Shown here: positions 24,043-36,543 of the stretch, piece by piece | How positions within the stretch are numbered: position 1 is the stretch's first letter | How the letters are laid out: each line of letters begins with the position of its first letter | Made by a program: the position numbers and the translations under genes | Origin: Membranipora membranacea | Lineage: Eukaryota > Bryozoa > Gymnolaemata > Cheilostomatida > Membraniporidae | DNA: 64,000 nt | Direction of reading: 5' to 3' | Assembly: GCA_914767715.1 (NCBI GenBank) | Contig: OU612066.1 | Span: 27,996,283-28,060,282 of the forward strand | The notes under the pieces: generated by a model | Database searches by the model: none | What the model saw: the letters and a program-made list of their open reading frames with translations, nothing else | What the model was told of the DNA's origin: nothing

Positions 24043-27000
24043 ATGAGTGAACCTGTCTCAGAGCCTACAAGTCATGAGGTTTGCTTATAGTCACTGTATT
24101 GTAAAAAAAAAGATTCCCTTCATTTCGTGAGCGTTACTGTGTATGATGAATGATTCATGATAAAACCATGTAAACTCAGTGTTGTGAATATTAAGTAAGT
24201 TGAAGAGAATGGAAACGAAATTTTCTGCAGAAGCTCTATTATGACCAGTTAACATTATACAGGCTAATAACACTGTTTTAGGTGGCCATCGACAACTTCA
24301 AAGAAGTCTACTTCAGACTTGGAAAATTCAACTTGGATGTACAAGTGCCATATCTCATCAATCTTGGGGAACATTATGAAGTGAAATTTAAAAGTACAAA
24401 CTGCTGGACAGATTGTCTCAAGGTAGGTTTAAAAAGTCGGGGCCTTATTATCCTCTCGAAGAGCATATTATGTAGATTATTCAGCAAACAATGAAATTCT
24501 GTAAAAGCTGAAAGCTACGGATAAGTTGATTTTTAACTTGAAAACAAAAAACTCTCATATTTCATGTGCAAACATCGACGGTAAGAAGAGGCTGCAGCAT
24601 TTTAAAATTTACCCAAATCTATTGCGATATATTCAATTTCCTTCTGTCGTTGCAGTCATTATCAATTTAAATTAGCAAAATACTAGTGAATGGTAAATAG
24701 TGCAGATGCTTAATAGAAATTTTTTTCCTACAGAGAACAAACCCATTTAGCTCCTTTTTTGTTATGCTGAGTGTGCTACAGAGTACGCTGATGGAGAGAG
24801 GGTAACTCAAAAAAAAGGCTGTAGAAGAAAATGATAGATCAGGATACCATTTTTGTGCATCGCAAATAAAGAATAGCCCTATATATGAACTTTGATCTTG
24901 CTATTCCTTGTCTTTAAGTTCTTAATTGACAATTGTTATTGCTTCCAACAGGCCCACTCACTGTATAACTCAGCATTGAGAAGAAAGGAGGATGAGAATT
25001 TACGCAGAAGACTTTTTGAGCTTCAGCAGACTTTCTGGGGAGATCAGTGCAGTATCAGTTATGAAGAACAAAACAATCATACTTCAAAGCTAAAGGCTGA
25101 CATAGAATCAATCAGAGAGAGATTCAGGCATGAGAACAAACGAGCTGCATCATTGGTGAGTCAGTTCACAATAGACAATAGTTGTGATTCTGCTACACTA
25201 CAAAGTGACTATTACTCACTAATGAAAGGCATATCATCAGACTGTTCGCAGGCAATGAGGGAATTCGCAGCAAAAATAATCGAGCTCAGCGTCCAGATCC
25301 TCACCATTCCACCACCTTGTGTATTTGAACTACCTGAATTTAGTAATTCTGACAATCAAGATATATTGATATCTGATGATAATTATATAATTTAACTCAC
25401 TTTATATTTCTGTTTGTAGAACTTGAATTCCGCCAACAGGACTTCTTCTATATAGAACTTTACTCGTCTGTCTCTAGATACTCGTCAGTAGCTGTAGAGC
25501 CGTCCGATTGTACGTCTGTCTTGGTTGATGGTTACCGTGAAAAAGCCAAGATCACAGTACACGTATGTTGATTACCGGTAAGCCCAGCCCTTCTCTCTAT
25601 AGTATGAGATCTTCACAGAGTTGCTGTAAAATACTGGGCAGAGGGTGTAATATTCTGTAACGTCTTAAATCTACAGTCTATTGGGCTGACGTGTACTGCT
25701 AGTCCATATTTGGAAGTGTGTAGCGAAAGCGAAAATTGTCCAATAGCTATAAGCTACGTAAGTGTAAGGACAGGATACCCTTGGTTGATCACAGGATATC
25801 CCTTGAGACATTAATGGTCCCGAAATTATAATGAGGTCTATTAAACATCCGTCTGACAAACATCTGTCTGTCGATTAAACATTCTATACTGACATTTGAT
25901 TAGCATTGGTATTAGCATTAGTAGGATGTGTAATTAATCATAGAATTAGCTTATGCCTTATTTATCAAAAAGTACATCGTACATGGCGAAAGGTTTAACC
26001 GTTGCTTTAACACACAAGATGAGCTATAAGCCCTAAATATTAAGTTTATATAGTTAAATAAATGACTGTCCTTGTTGGACTGTTCTGAATACCAATAACT
26101 GTCTAGTATTTGCTATTGTTGATATAATAAGTCTACAGGTAAACTGAAAGTAACATTATGATGTGTAACATATTCACAGCAGTAGCTATAGGGTCACTGG
26201 CAAAAGGGGAGGCAACTCCTTATTCAGATCTTGAGTATATGTTTCTCACAGAGAGTAAAGCTCCAGAGACTGCGAGATACTTTGAACTTCTCGCTGTTAC
26301 CACTTACTTCATGATTGGTAACCTGGGTGAGACCAAGCTGTCCTATATGGATGTTGCAGAGCTCAAAGGCTGGTTCGATGATAGAGCAAAAAACGGGTTC
26401 AAAATTGACGGCTTATCTACAGGAGCAGGAAACATCCCAACAGGCAATGGGTCAGTTGGTACAAAAAATCGCTACATTGTGACACCAGAAGAGTTAGCTG
26501 CTAGATATAAATATACACTTGATAACCCAGATGAAGAATCACTCCGGGGTGATTTGACGGCAATGCTGACCTACACAACACCATTGTATACAAATCAAGA
26601 GAAAGATGCTGGTGATAATCTGCTGACAAAATTCCGTACTTTGATCAGTCAACTGGAGATTAATGAGGCTAGAAGAGCTGCAAACGTGTCAATGCTACAA
26701 ACAGATGCTAGAAAGTTCAATTTTGCTCCTGACAATAGTTTGGTAGGTAAAGGCTACAATGCAGATGTAAAGAAAGAGCTTTATCGCTTTCCGTCGATAA
26801 TGGCCTTAGATATCGCCCTAGTCTGCGGTCATAATGAAACGTCATCATGGGAGACAATAGAGTCTCTGAATAATAATGATTACATATCAGAGTATTTATG
26901 GGATTCGCTGAAATTCTTATTAGCTGCTGCCACATATATACGTCTAGCAACGTACCTCTATCATGACTCTCATGATGATCGAATATCCATATCGCAGACT

Positions 27001-29160
27001 TTTCCTCAGGCTGACAGCACAAAGCTCGACCAGTCCCTAAGGCGTTGGTACATCCCCTTAGGTCTGTTTTCAAAAGTGTGTGTAATTATGTGTCCGCTCA
27101 AGGAATTCTTAGCCGGGACGAATTTGAATGCCACAGACTTGAACGAGATTAGCATTATTTCGAATCCATGGTGGACTACACTAAGGACACTTTACTATTC
27201 TGGTAGGAAGGAACAGGTGCTCATATTACTGAAACAACGGTGTGCGGCCATATGCGAGGACCCTGTCAATGATTTGCTAACTTTATGCAAGAAATACACA
27301 CAGGATGTTATAGAAACTTTCTTCATAGCATCTGAGACTCTGTTGGCATGCGGCAAGGTGGCTGCTGCAATGCAGTTATACATCCATATGACAGACCACA
27401 AAATATTGTTTGAAATGAAAAGGATAGCAGCATGTCACTTCATGCTAGGAGAATATGGGAAAGCAGTAGACATACTGGAAGCCTTGCACAATAAGAACTC
27501 TGCTGAACTAGGGTTACTTGGGCAAGTGTATAATAGGTTGGGTAGGCACGATGAAGCTGAGGAAAGCTTGATCCAAGCATTCCAAACTGATATGAACAAC
27601 TCATCAGATGAAGTTTTAAACGACTACTACGGAAATCCATTACCTAGAGATGAGATTGGACGACACACCTTAGATCTATCTTCATTCTCTTCAGAGAAAC
27701 GCTTAAAGGTCATAACTACATTACAACCAATACAGCATGTCGATATTCACAATCACCTAACAAGCTTAGGCAACACTTTCAAAGCCAAGAAGCAGTACAG
27801 TTTTGCTGAGGGTTGCTATGTCAAATCAATGGAATTTATTAAAGAACTGTTTGGTGAGGATGCTGCTGTCCCATCTGCAGCTCTAGTGAACAGGAATCTA
27901 GGTATTCTATACAAGGACATGACACAATACGGTAAATCAGAGGAGAGCTTCAATCAGGCAATAGCTATCTATAGAGAGACATCACAAGGTGCACCCAGTG
28001 TAGATACAGCGAACACCCTGAATAATCTAGGTATTCTATACAAAAACATGAGACAATACAGTAAAGCAGAGAAGAGCTACAATCAGGCACTAGCTATCTA
28101 TAGAGAGACATCACAAGGTTCACCCAGTGTAGATACAGCAAACACCCTGTATAATCTAGGTATTCTATACAAAGAAATAAAACGATACAGTAAGGCAGAG
28201 GAGAGCTACAATCAGGCATTAGCTATCTATAGAGAGACATCACAAGGTTCACCCAGTGTAGATACAGCAAACACCCTGTATCATCTAGGTATTCTATACA
28301 AAGAAATAAAACAATACAGTAAAGCAGAGAAGAGCTACAATCAGGCACTAGCTATCTATAGAGAGACATCACAAGGTTCACCCAGTGTAGATACAGCAAA
28401 CACCCTATATAATCTAGGTGTTCTATACGCTGACATGTCACAATACAGTAAAGCAGAGGAGAGCTTCAATCAGGCAATAGCTATCTATAGAGAGACATCA
28501 CAAGGTGCACGCAGTGTAGATACAGCAAAAACCCTGAATAATCTAGGTATTCTATACAAAAACATGAGACAATACAGTAAAGCAGAGAAGAGCTACAATC
28601 AGGCACTAGCTATCTATAGAGAGACATCACAAGGTTCACCCAGTGTAGATACAGCAAACACCCTGTATAATCTAGGTATTCTATACAAAGAAATAAAACG
28701 ATACAGTAAGGCAGAGGAGAGCTACAATCAGGCATTAGCTGTCTATAAAATGTCCTCATTTTCTGATCAGATAGGAAAAACTTTATTCAATTTAGGTCGG
28801 ACATACTGTGATATGAGGCAATATGATGACGGAGAGCAAAGTTACCTACAGGCATTAGAAGTTTGGAGAGAGATATCCTCAGGTTCTGACAGTGTTGATA
28901 TTGCTAGGTCACTAAGAGTTTTGGGCTGGTTTTACCGTGACATGGGAAAACCTGAAAGAGCTCAAGATATTTTTGAAGACGCATTAAATATGACAATCAA
29001 ACTAGACCCAACCGATCCGCAGATTAGAACAATTAGAAGTTTTCTCTCAACCATCCCAATGAAAGCTCATCATCATCATCAACTTCATCAATGCAGCAAA
29101 CTGCTCCAATGCCACTTACTTCTAAACATCGGCTACCCCCAACGGAATCACCATCATTGA
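24043..29160 (+). CDS. Nucleotidyltransferase-TPR gene 1 (interrupted paralogue)
   Basis: Exons: 24043-24078 (MSEPVSEPTSHE), 24282-24422, 24952-about 25317, then about 26173-29160. After an N-terminal helical region comes a GlnD/DUF294-like nucleotidyltransferase motif, GSLAKGEATPYSDLEYM (GS...DxE), a possible third carboxylate in FKIDG, and a GlnD-UR_UTase-like helical segment (LLAAATYIRLATYLYHD). About ten 42-residue TPRs follow (for example YSKAEKSYNQALAIYRETSQ). The paralogue at 49.9 kb has the two halves contiguous; here 849 bp separate PPPCVF from FTAVAIG, with stops. Splicing from 25316 to 26179 would skip it and keep frame, replacing CVFTA by one Ser. Possible role: NTP transfer to a small molecule or protein with TPR-mediated sensing; substrate unknown. 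Confidence 0.75.
25324..26172. other. 849-bp interruption inside gene 1
   Basis: Lies between codons contiguous in the gene 2 copy (TGT GTA TTC ACA near 51180). It has stops in the gene frame and one exon-like segment from about 25421 (after TTTGTAG; FRQQDFFYIELYSSVSRY). Ends show no clear terminal inverted repeats; a TA dinucleotide occurs at both borders. Its length is a multiple of three. Either an insertion, or an intron/exon set lost in gene 2. Confidence 0.6.
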
Positions 29161-29363
29161 TTCCAGCACTTTCTCAACAGCATGCTGCTTTACTAACTGA
29201 TCCTTCATCAGACCTGGCTTCACACTCAAAAATGACTTTAAACTCGGAAATTCTGCCGCCAACTTCACCAGACAGATTCGAACTGTATATCTTAGAGAAC
29301 CACTCCCCACAGCCGACTATAGTAATTGATGTATATTCTCAGTCTGTACGATATTACAAGTAA
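29046..29363 (+). pseudogene. Frameshifted Ser/Pro-rich C-terminal tail of gene 1
   Basis: At ACCATCCCAATGAAAGC the TPR frame gives a His/Gln-rich end stopping at 29160. One base over, the frame reads ESSSSSTSSMQQTAP and stays open to 29363 (QSVRYYK). Loss of a single C from a CCCC run would explain the switch. The tail resembles the low-complexity ends common in TPR proteins. Alternatively the longer frame is coincidental. Confidence 0.45.
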
Positions 29364-32300
29364 TGATGAAAAAGATAATCCACTCTTACGAATCATTATT
29401 ATACATTTATAGTATGCTAACATAGGCCATGTATTTTTATACTGTAACTTTGGGCATGGCGTGGCGTTCTGTTTGGTTTTGGACTTTGTGCGACGGGATC
29501 AGTTATTGTGTCAGTTTGTAATCACATAAAATACTTATTTACATATTTTTTATCTTAGTATTGTTCCGGTGCTGTAGATTTTATCTTTTGAGGCAGATTA
29601 AAGTATTAAAAATAATAGTGTCAGTCCATGATGCTACTAATTTAACTCTATCCACATACTACGATGATAATGAAACATAATAATAACCAAGTAGGCAGAT
29701 TGGGCACTTACTTCTGGCCTCTCAGTATCAGTCATAGCGTCTTAAAGGTGAACCAAAATATCATAAAAGTACTCGGTACAGACCACTATTCATTAGTTTT
29801 AAAGTTACAAGTTAGGCATAACTGGCCCAGTTGACGTAAAGTGATCACCCGGCCATATCAAGTTCTAATATGGTTAGCAGTCACTCACATATTCACCTGC
29901 TTTATCGAGAATTGGAGGAGCGAAGGAAATGGAATTCGCTGATGCAGAATTGTTCACAATTTCTTATAGTAGACACCTGATAACTTAAGAAAAATATCAA
30001 CTGCTTGCCATGTAAACCTCAGAAGCAACGTGAACTGGCAGTTTGAGGCGGAGACCAAGACGACTTGCTAGAAACCAGCAAATACCTCACGATCACCCGG
30101 CCATATCAAGTTCAAATATGGTTAGCAGTCACTCACATACCACTCACTATACACAGACCAAGACCCCTGTACCTGTAACCCCTGTACATCCATCCCCATG
30201 CTTTGCCGGACGCTTTTAGTAGTAAGTAGATAGGGATTCTCAGGTGATGAATAATTGCTTAAAGAGTCATTCCAGAATAAGAAAAGTGTTGATTAACTTT
30301 TGTAAAGCAACAATAATTTCTCTCATGAAAGTCATAACAAAAATATTATAATCAACATGAATAGAGAGGAGAAAGACAGTCAAATTATTCTGCTATCTGC
30401 ATATATTATACATCTTTTATGATCATTGAATTAAGTAAGCATCAATGTACCACCAATAGTGTATCTCTACTGGTGTATTTATATCAAAGAACCAGCTACC
30501 AGTACTACCACAAACTGGCCAGGTAACCTCAGTTACCAATAACATTGTCTGGCTATCTGACTGTATATTGAAATGCAACAGAATGACTTTGATTCTATGA
30601 ACTTTGAAGTCAGGATATCAATTTTCGAGTTTTATTGATACACAAAATATGTATCCTTTAGAGAAAAACAATATCAAGCCCCTATTATCAATAGTAAAGG
30701 AAACTCTTTGGATATTTAAATGCTTCATCTAATGTATTGACCGTTTATAGTGACCCTCTTCATTGAGTTTTGTACCTATTGCTAATTAACAGTCTCAAGC
30801 GATATTCAGGGAGTACCCATTAAGAATGAGGAAAAATCCACTTTTTAACAAAATAAATTTTATGACAAGTAATAAGCCCTTGGTCATCCAATCACATTTT
30901 CACGTTCGGAACTTTACATCCATGATAAATCTTAAGAATTGAGGCAAGCTTGCCAGTTTAAGTGCCATACAGTATCTAATATTTATTGTTTGATCGAGAC
31001 ATGCAGTCAAATATTGGAGAATGAGAAAAATAAACAAGTTCTAATCTCACAAAGTTTCCTAAAGATTCAATTATTTCCTTTGGCTATCACACTGGGAAAT
31101 AACAAACTGCAACAATGTTCAGTAAAATCAGGTCTAAGTCTAAGTCTGGCTTTATCAAAAAACTTTACTATATAGTTAGGGAAAAGAAAGCTTTGAAATC
31201 CCTGCTAAAGACAGTTATATAGCCGTCTGCCTCACTGCCAACAGTATCCACTTAGAAACAGCTGCTGCCAAGGCGTCACTGCTCAGAACCACAAACTTCA
31301 ATTACGAGGGTTGTGAAGCCAAAGTAACAAATAAGTCGGGTCAATCTTCCAACAAATGTTTCATATATGAAACTGTTAAAAATAAACCACCTTTTTTCCA
31401 CCTGAAAATTTGGGTAAATCTCTTTCAGTTTTTGGCTTTAGATTAATCTGTATGATGACAAGAGCTATGTTGGATTACAACTCATTTTATCCTATTTTGT
31501 TGAAATTACATGAGTCTGAAGTTTCTTATGGTAGACATATACGCAAAATTTATTTTTATGACATCATATCCCCTCACGCAAGGCTCGTGGGCAAGCGCCA
31601 GCGAGGCCTTACTTTGATGAGTCGTAACTTCATTCCTAGTTGCCCAATTGAGCTGTTCTTGGGCTCAATTTGAAGCTTGGTTATTTTGAGCTTCATTTCA
31701 TGGATGCTGAAATGCACAGGTTTAGAAGTTAGCAAGAAATGAGTAGTTGTATAGATGGATAAATATTCACATCTTGCATCGGAAAATGTGGTGACGGCAT
31801 CATCCAAGTGAATCTCCCATCTTCACAAAACAGGTTTGTTCTCAAACTTTGAATAATGTCCAAAATGTTGACGTGGACTAATTTCTGGTTGTAGTTAGTA
31901 TACAACATTAAATGTATTACGACACCAAAGTAAGTAATAAATGCATAATAAATTGACTGACTTTACCTGGAAAAATACAAAATCATCATCCACGTCAAAG
32001 TAAGGAAACTATTCCTCCCCTCAACAATAATCTAAAATCTTTATTTTTTCCTAGTAGAAATCTCTCCCAATTTTATAATTGACATTTTCTTGCCAGATAA
32101 GCCCTGCAGTGGTAAAACGCTTCACGCATGTACACGTTTTTGAGGCTGATGTTTGTCACCCAAGGAAATATTTGGTCCCCATTGAGGTTCTGGTCTCCGT
32201 ATCTCCTAACATTGAAATATTTGAGTTGCTTTCCTCCAGCTGGAGAGAGAGTCTATGTCATAAGACTATCTAGCAAGCAAAAGTTGGTATAGTGTTGTTT

Positions 32301-32716
32301 TCCAAAAAGCAAGCGCGGATAAAATTCTATTCCAATTTCTTAATCAGAAAGATCTCTACTGCGAGCAAAGAATTTAAGCCAGGTTTACTGGTGTTGTCTG
32401 AAACTCCATTGCTAGCACAGCACAGTGTCATTGCTTCATGAGGAATGCACTGAACTAGAGAGAACACTGACCCTGCAGGGGCGTATATTCTAAAAATTTT
32501 AGAGATGAGCATAATGATCGGGTGCAGCCCGATCCACACGCCGTAGGCGTGGCGGGCAGGGCGTGGGTGTGTGTCAATACACCGGGCTTTTGATTGGCTT
32601 GTCCAGCTCAAAGTCAAAAGTCAAACTTTGTATGTACCGTAATTCCTCACTTATAAGACACCTCCCTTGGGAAAAGTAAAAATGCTCCAGTTATAAAGCA
32701 CCCATTTGGAAAAAAA
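29364..32716. other. Non-coding stretch with one direct repeat
   Basis: No recognisable coding sequence. About 48 bp at 29843-29890 (GATCACCCGGCCATATCAAG...) recur in the same orientation at 30091-30139 with one or two changes. Confidence 0.5.
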
Positions 32717-32805
32717 CCTGCCATTGTTCGGATTCGAACCCACAACATTCTTAATATACAGTGTGTACCAGGCAGACGCTCTACACACTGAGCTATTCAG
32801 CCTGG
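32717..32805 (-). repeat. tRNA-like SINE remnant
   Basis: The minus strand has A-box TAGCTCAGTGTG and B-box GGTTCGAATCC at tRNA spacing, but the T-stem and acceptor stem do not pair. It is unlike the four-copy SINE family above and is probably a separate tRNA-derived element or pseudogene. Confidence 0.5.
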
Positions 32806-32947
32806 ATTACACAAGTAAAACACGAATTTTGAGTTACGGATATCCGTGGTCCGTGATTGCTAATATACGCCACTGTGACCCTGTATCCACACCATTTATT
32901 GGATCAACAAAATTCTTTCACTGGCTTGGCCTAAATTGATATGCGAC

Positions 32948-32995
32948 CATAGACCTACTAATAATATTATTATTATTATTATTAGTAGGTCTATG
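32948..32995. mobile_element. 48-bp palindromic element with P-like ends
   Basis: Starts CATAGACCTACTAATAAT and ends with its exact reverse complement, with only ATT repeats between. It is flanked by a perfect 8-bp direct repeat TATGCGAC (32940-32947 and 32996-33003). The same 18 terminal bases bound the 5.2-kb THAP element at 40149-45353, also with an 8-bp duplication, so this looks like an extreme internal-deletion derivative moved by the same transposase. Confidence 0.85.
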
Positions 32996-33003
32996 TATGC
33001 GAC

Positions 33004-33720
33004 CAATATTGCATGTTAAAATTTTCGTCTAACATTTGATCAGCATTTGATATAACAACAGATTCACAATTTGAGAGACAAAATGTGCAGAGTCTCCATG
33101 TTTCCTATGATTGTCAGATAACTTATGCCTCCTGGCTCAGACGCCTCACAACGTTTTGGATGTATCAATAACATCAAAAGAAATAGTCCCTTTATACATC
33201 ATGTTGTATTTATTTGAGGTTATCATCATTTACACTCATGCTAACTTACCACTTTTGATAAGGATCTATTGGGTGGCACTTGACGGAGGTTCATGGTTCA
33301 CACTGTGTTTGTTTAGCTAACAAACTAACATGGTAATTATTAGACCGTTCACTGCAGTTTATTTAGAAGGCCGCGCCGTCGCGGTGGCAGTCTCAGTGGA
33401 GTTGAACCACCCTGCTTTGTGAAATAAAGACAGAGCATGCTCAAATTATTGTTTAGGGAGTTGTTGATATACATGTGTCTGCTGATGGCGAAGAGAACAA
33501 CAGCATGATTGATGAAGACTATTGAGGTTCAAGGTTGCAGCCAAGTGCAATTTATTTTCTGGTAGAGTTGAGAGGATGTGAGGACTAGTGCCATGCAGTG
33601 TGTTAGAAAAGAATTTAAGCATAAAAAGGAATGACAGAAATAAAACAGAAAAAAATCAGATATAAGGAGTCATGAGAATCAAGCAGTGCTGCTTGATTGC
33701 ATGAGTGAAAAAAAATCTAC
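33004..33720. other. No gene seen
   Basis: Short unrecognised ORFs only; a small GC-rich patch (GGCCGCGCCGTCGCGG) lies near 33370. Confidence 0.45.
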
Positions 33721-34200
33721 TTATAATTCCACTCAACATAATATGGTCGACCACCAGAAATAGACATAAGTGGATAAGCCAATTCTGGCAGTATAGCTTG
33801 ATAGTAGAATCGTCAGAGCTTTTGTAAAATATGGGTAAGAAAGAAATGTTTATCAAAGGTGATCCATACAACAGCCATACTGAGCTTGGCTCCTCTAATA
33901 ACAAAGGCTGCATTCCGAAGCTCAGTGGCAGCCATCACACCTTGTACCTGATAGTAGAATGAATGGGATGTTTTGAGAGCATAGTTACCATTCTCATCTA
34001 AACCCAAAGGAAAATCCTTTACTTTGGTCCTGATAGCATCATCTAACTGTCAGCCCAGCGTCAGCCAGTTTTTTGGGTTTATGTATTCAACCACAAAAGA
34101 TGATGGTATACTGTCTTTACTTGGCTGACAGCAGAATACACCACCTTTGTTAAAAGGTCTGGCTCCTACAACTGCTGATATCGCCCCGATGACAGCCTCT
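33721..34200 (-). pseudogene. YqaJ-like (viral-recombinase family) exonuclease pseudogene
   Basis: The minus strand reads KTSHSFYYQVQGVMAATEL then AVVWITFDKHFF, matching the 'L..sH.YYyQVQGqma.tgl' and 'fv....i.fD..ff' blocks of the YqaJ/lambda-exonuclease-like family, with a FYYQAILPELAYP C-terminal block. Upstream the frame is broken by a TGA (about 34050), and another stop follows LQKL. The 5' half of the domain is missing. Such genes are common in sponges and cnidarians, often with transposons. Confidence 0.7.
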
Positions 34201-34726
34201 TTCTGAAGATTCTACAATAACCGAGGACCCCAGAATAATAGAAGAAAGGGATATGATCCCACATGAAAATCAGTACAATAATCCAGGTTGAGAGTTGTCT
34301 TGACCTGATGAAAGAGAAGACAATATATGCACAGTTAATCATTGAATGCATGTTATTGAAGAGCCAAGTAACACCTCTATTGCTTTCCTTTTCCATAAAG
34401 TTTATAGGCATATGGAGGTCTCACTATATAATTATTGAAGATGGTTTACAATACTGTGTAAAAATTTCGTTGACTTACAAGTTTATAAGTTGTTGTCATC
34501 CAGCCACATATGCACTCAACTTTGTGCTCGAACGAGTATCCTTTCCCTTTGAAGGTCAATTCCAGTAAACTGTGGCTGCCAGAAACCTAAATTTGCTTAG
34601 TCAGTGACCAAAATGCACATGCCCGGTGTAGGAATATATAAACAATTCCATGGTAACGTGTAAACAAAAACAAGATCAAATTTGATGAGCTAACAACAAA
34701 AGTGCAAATGGACATGATAATCCTTT
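34201..34726. other. No gene seen
   Basis: Short ORFs on both strands without recognisable content. Confidence 0.45.
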
Positions 34727-35187
34727 ATCACTACTTTGTGGTTTATACCACAAGTATAACATGTTGCGCGTGAGGCCCTAGTTCAAATCCCGGTGAAAAC
34801 AGATTTTGTTTTTTACATATAATATTTTTCACTACTTTGTGGTTTATACCGCAATTATCACATGTTTGTTGCGCGAGAGGCCCGAGTTCAAATCCCAGTG
34901 AAGACAGATTTTGTTTTTTACATATAATCTTTTTCACTACTTTGTGATTTATACCACAATTATAACATGTTTGTTGCGCGAGAGGCCCGAGTTCAAATCC
35001 CGGTGAAGACAGATTTTTTTACATTGATCATCTCTTTTACAACTTGGTGGTTTGTACCACAATTATAACATGTTTGTTGCGCGAGAGGCCCAAGTTCAAA
35101 TCCCGGTGTAGACAGAATTTTTTTACATTGATCATCCCTTTTACTACTTGGTGGTTTGTACCACAATTATAACATGTTTGTTGCGCT
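34727..35187. repeat. Four and a half ~104-bp tandem repeats
   Basis: Each unit has a short palindrome (GTGGTTTATACCAC), then TTGCGCGAGAGGCCCGAGTTCAAATCCCGG, which includes a B-box-like GTTCAAATCC, then a T-rich spacer. The fifth unit is cut after TTTGTTGCGC. No A-box partner is evident, so independent Pol III genes are unlikely; it may be a tandemised SINE fragment. Confidence 0.85.
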
Positions 35188-36169
35188 ATATTCATTGAGC
35201 AGAAATTAAAACCCCAACCAAATTGCTTACCCCCACACTCATTTTAAAATAACTCTATAAAATGCAATGTTGAACTTTGTTGCAACGTCACGACGTTACG
35301 TCACACACTTGGGGTGCGAAAAATTGTTGAAAATGTGCCTAGGGTTGGTGGGTATAACAAATAAAAATTTGGTACAAACTGATAAAACACCTTAATATGT
35401 TTATTCATTTATGTTATTTTGGTGCACACAGTGTTCTTTTATGCTTATCATTGGCTTAAATAAAAGGTTTAGGTCTATAGGAATCGCATTATTCTGATCG
35501 GGCAGCTGCGCGTTAGAAGTTACTCAGGCGAAGACAAGTCTATAAAACTGACAACAAAAGTGATCCTGTCTTTGCCAATTGCGAATACAACCATCAACAA
35601 GCAGGTGAACAATTTTATAACTTGTTAAAAACTTTGTTCGCCATCTGAAATTATTATTCAACCCATATCAAACCTGATGTGGCATGTTTAGCTGTACTAG
35701 TAGTGCTGCCTTTAAGGACACAATGGACAATGTTTGAATTGACAGTTACAGTATGCCTAGATATGCCAAATCTATTTTTGAGTGCCACAAGAAAAATTTT
35801 GGCAAGTATAGAATACAGGGCATTTTTATTGATTGAATTCTATTATCTTGTATTGGAGTTCAGAAACTGCAGTTGCAAACAGAAATATAGACTGTGGACT
35901 GCAAAGTGCTAATCAATGATAAAACTATTGCTAAGACACAATTCAATGTAATCATGCAAACCACAGTAGCTTTTTACTTGAATTGTAAATATTGTGTCAT
36001 GTGTAGGCTTATTATCATTATAAAGCCTACAGTGTGGAATAACTATTGAGGATTCAGTAATAATGGACTCTCTCTACTCCCTGAATAAGCAAGCCTTTGT
36101 CGCGTAATCCATCTAAACGGATAATGGCAATAATATACATTTGAAAAGTCAGTAAGAACGTTAGTCAAT
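35188..36169. other. No gene seen
   Basis: AT-rich, no recognised ORF. Confidence 0.45.
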
Positions 36170-36543
36170 CTCCATTATCTTCAATTCACTGCTGCGGGAC
36201 GTAAGCATCAATGTTTATCAATAAGGTTATTGATTCAGAATTCTAAGCCACGCCCATCGGTCTTTTGTGTGACCAGCAATTAACGTACATATTTAACATG
36301 TGTAATGTCTTACTGATCAATATTTGCTTTTTGTGCCTTTTGTTGGCAAAAAGATCACATTGATTGAATTGTGTCACGGATGACTTCGACATTGGAATAT
36401 TGAGTGTGGGTTAAAAAAGTTCGCAGTAGTCATGATCAGGACAGAAACAATGATTGTAAATTGCCTATGGAAAGCAGACTGTAACTTCTAAACACAAAAG
36501 CTAGAGACAGCACTCACATTGACTGCAGTGATCCGTTACATTG
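36170..36543 (+). promoter_or_regulatory. Possible upstream/first non-coding exon block, copy 1
   Basis: Diverged similarity to 62160-62542: CTTTTGTGT, GCCTTTTGTTG..AAA, TTGCCTRTGGAAA and the end ATTG|GTAAGT. In both, a consensus splice donor closes the block. The 62-kb copy precedes the third paralogue's acceptor by 1.4 kb, so it may be a 5' non-coding exon and promoter. For this copy the nearest downstream paralogue is 13 kb away, beyond the transposon nest. Confidence 0.35.

Noticed and set aside
34727-35187. CRISPR-like array
   Set aside because: Units are contiguous tandem repeats without unique spacers, in a eukaryotic context.
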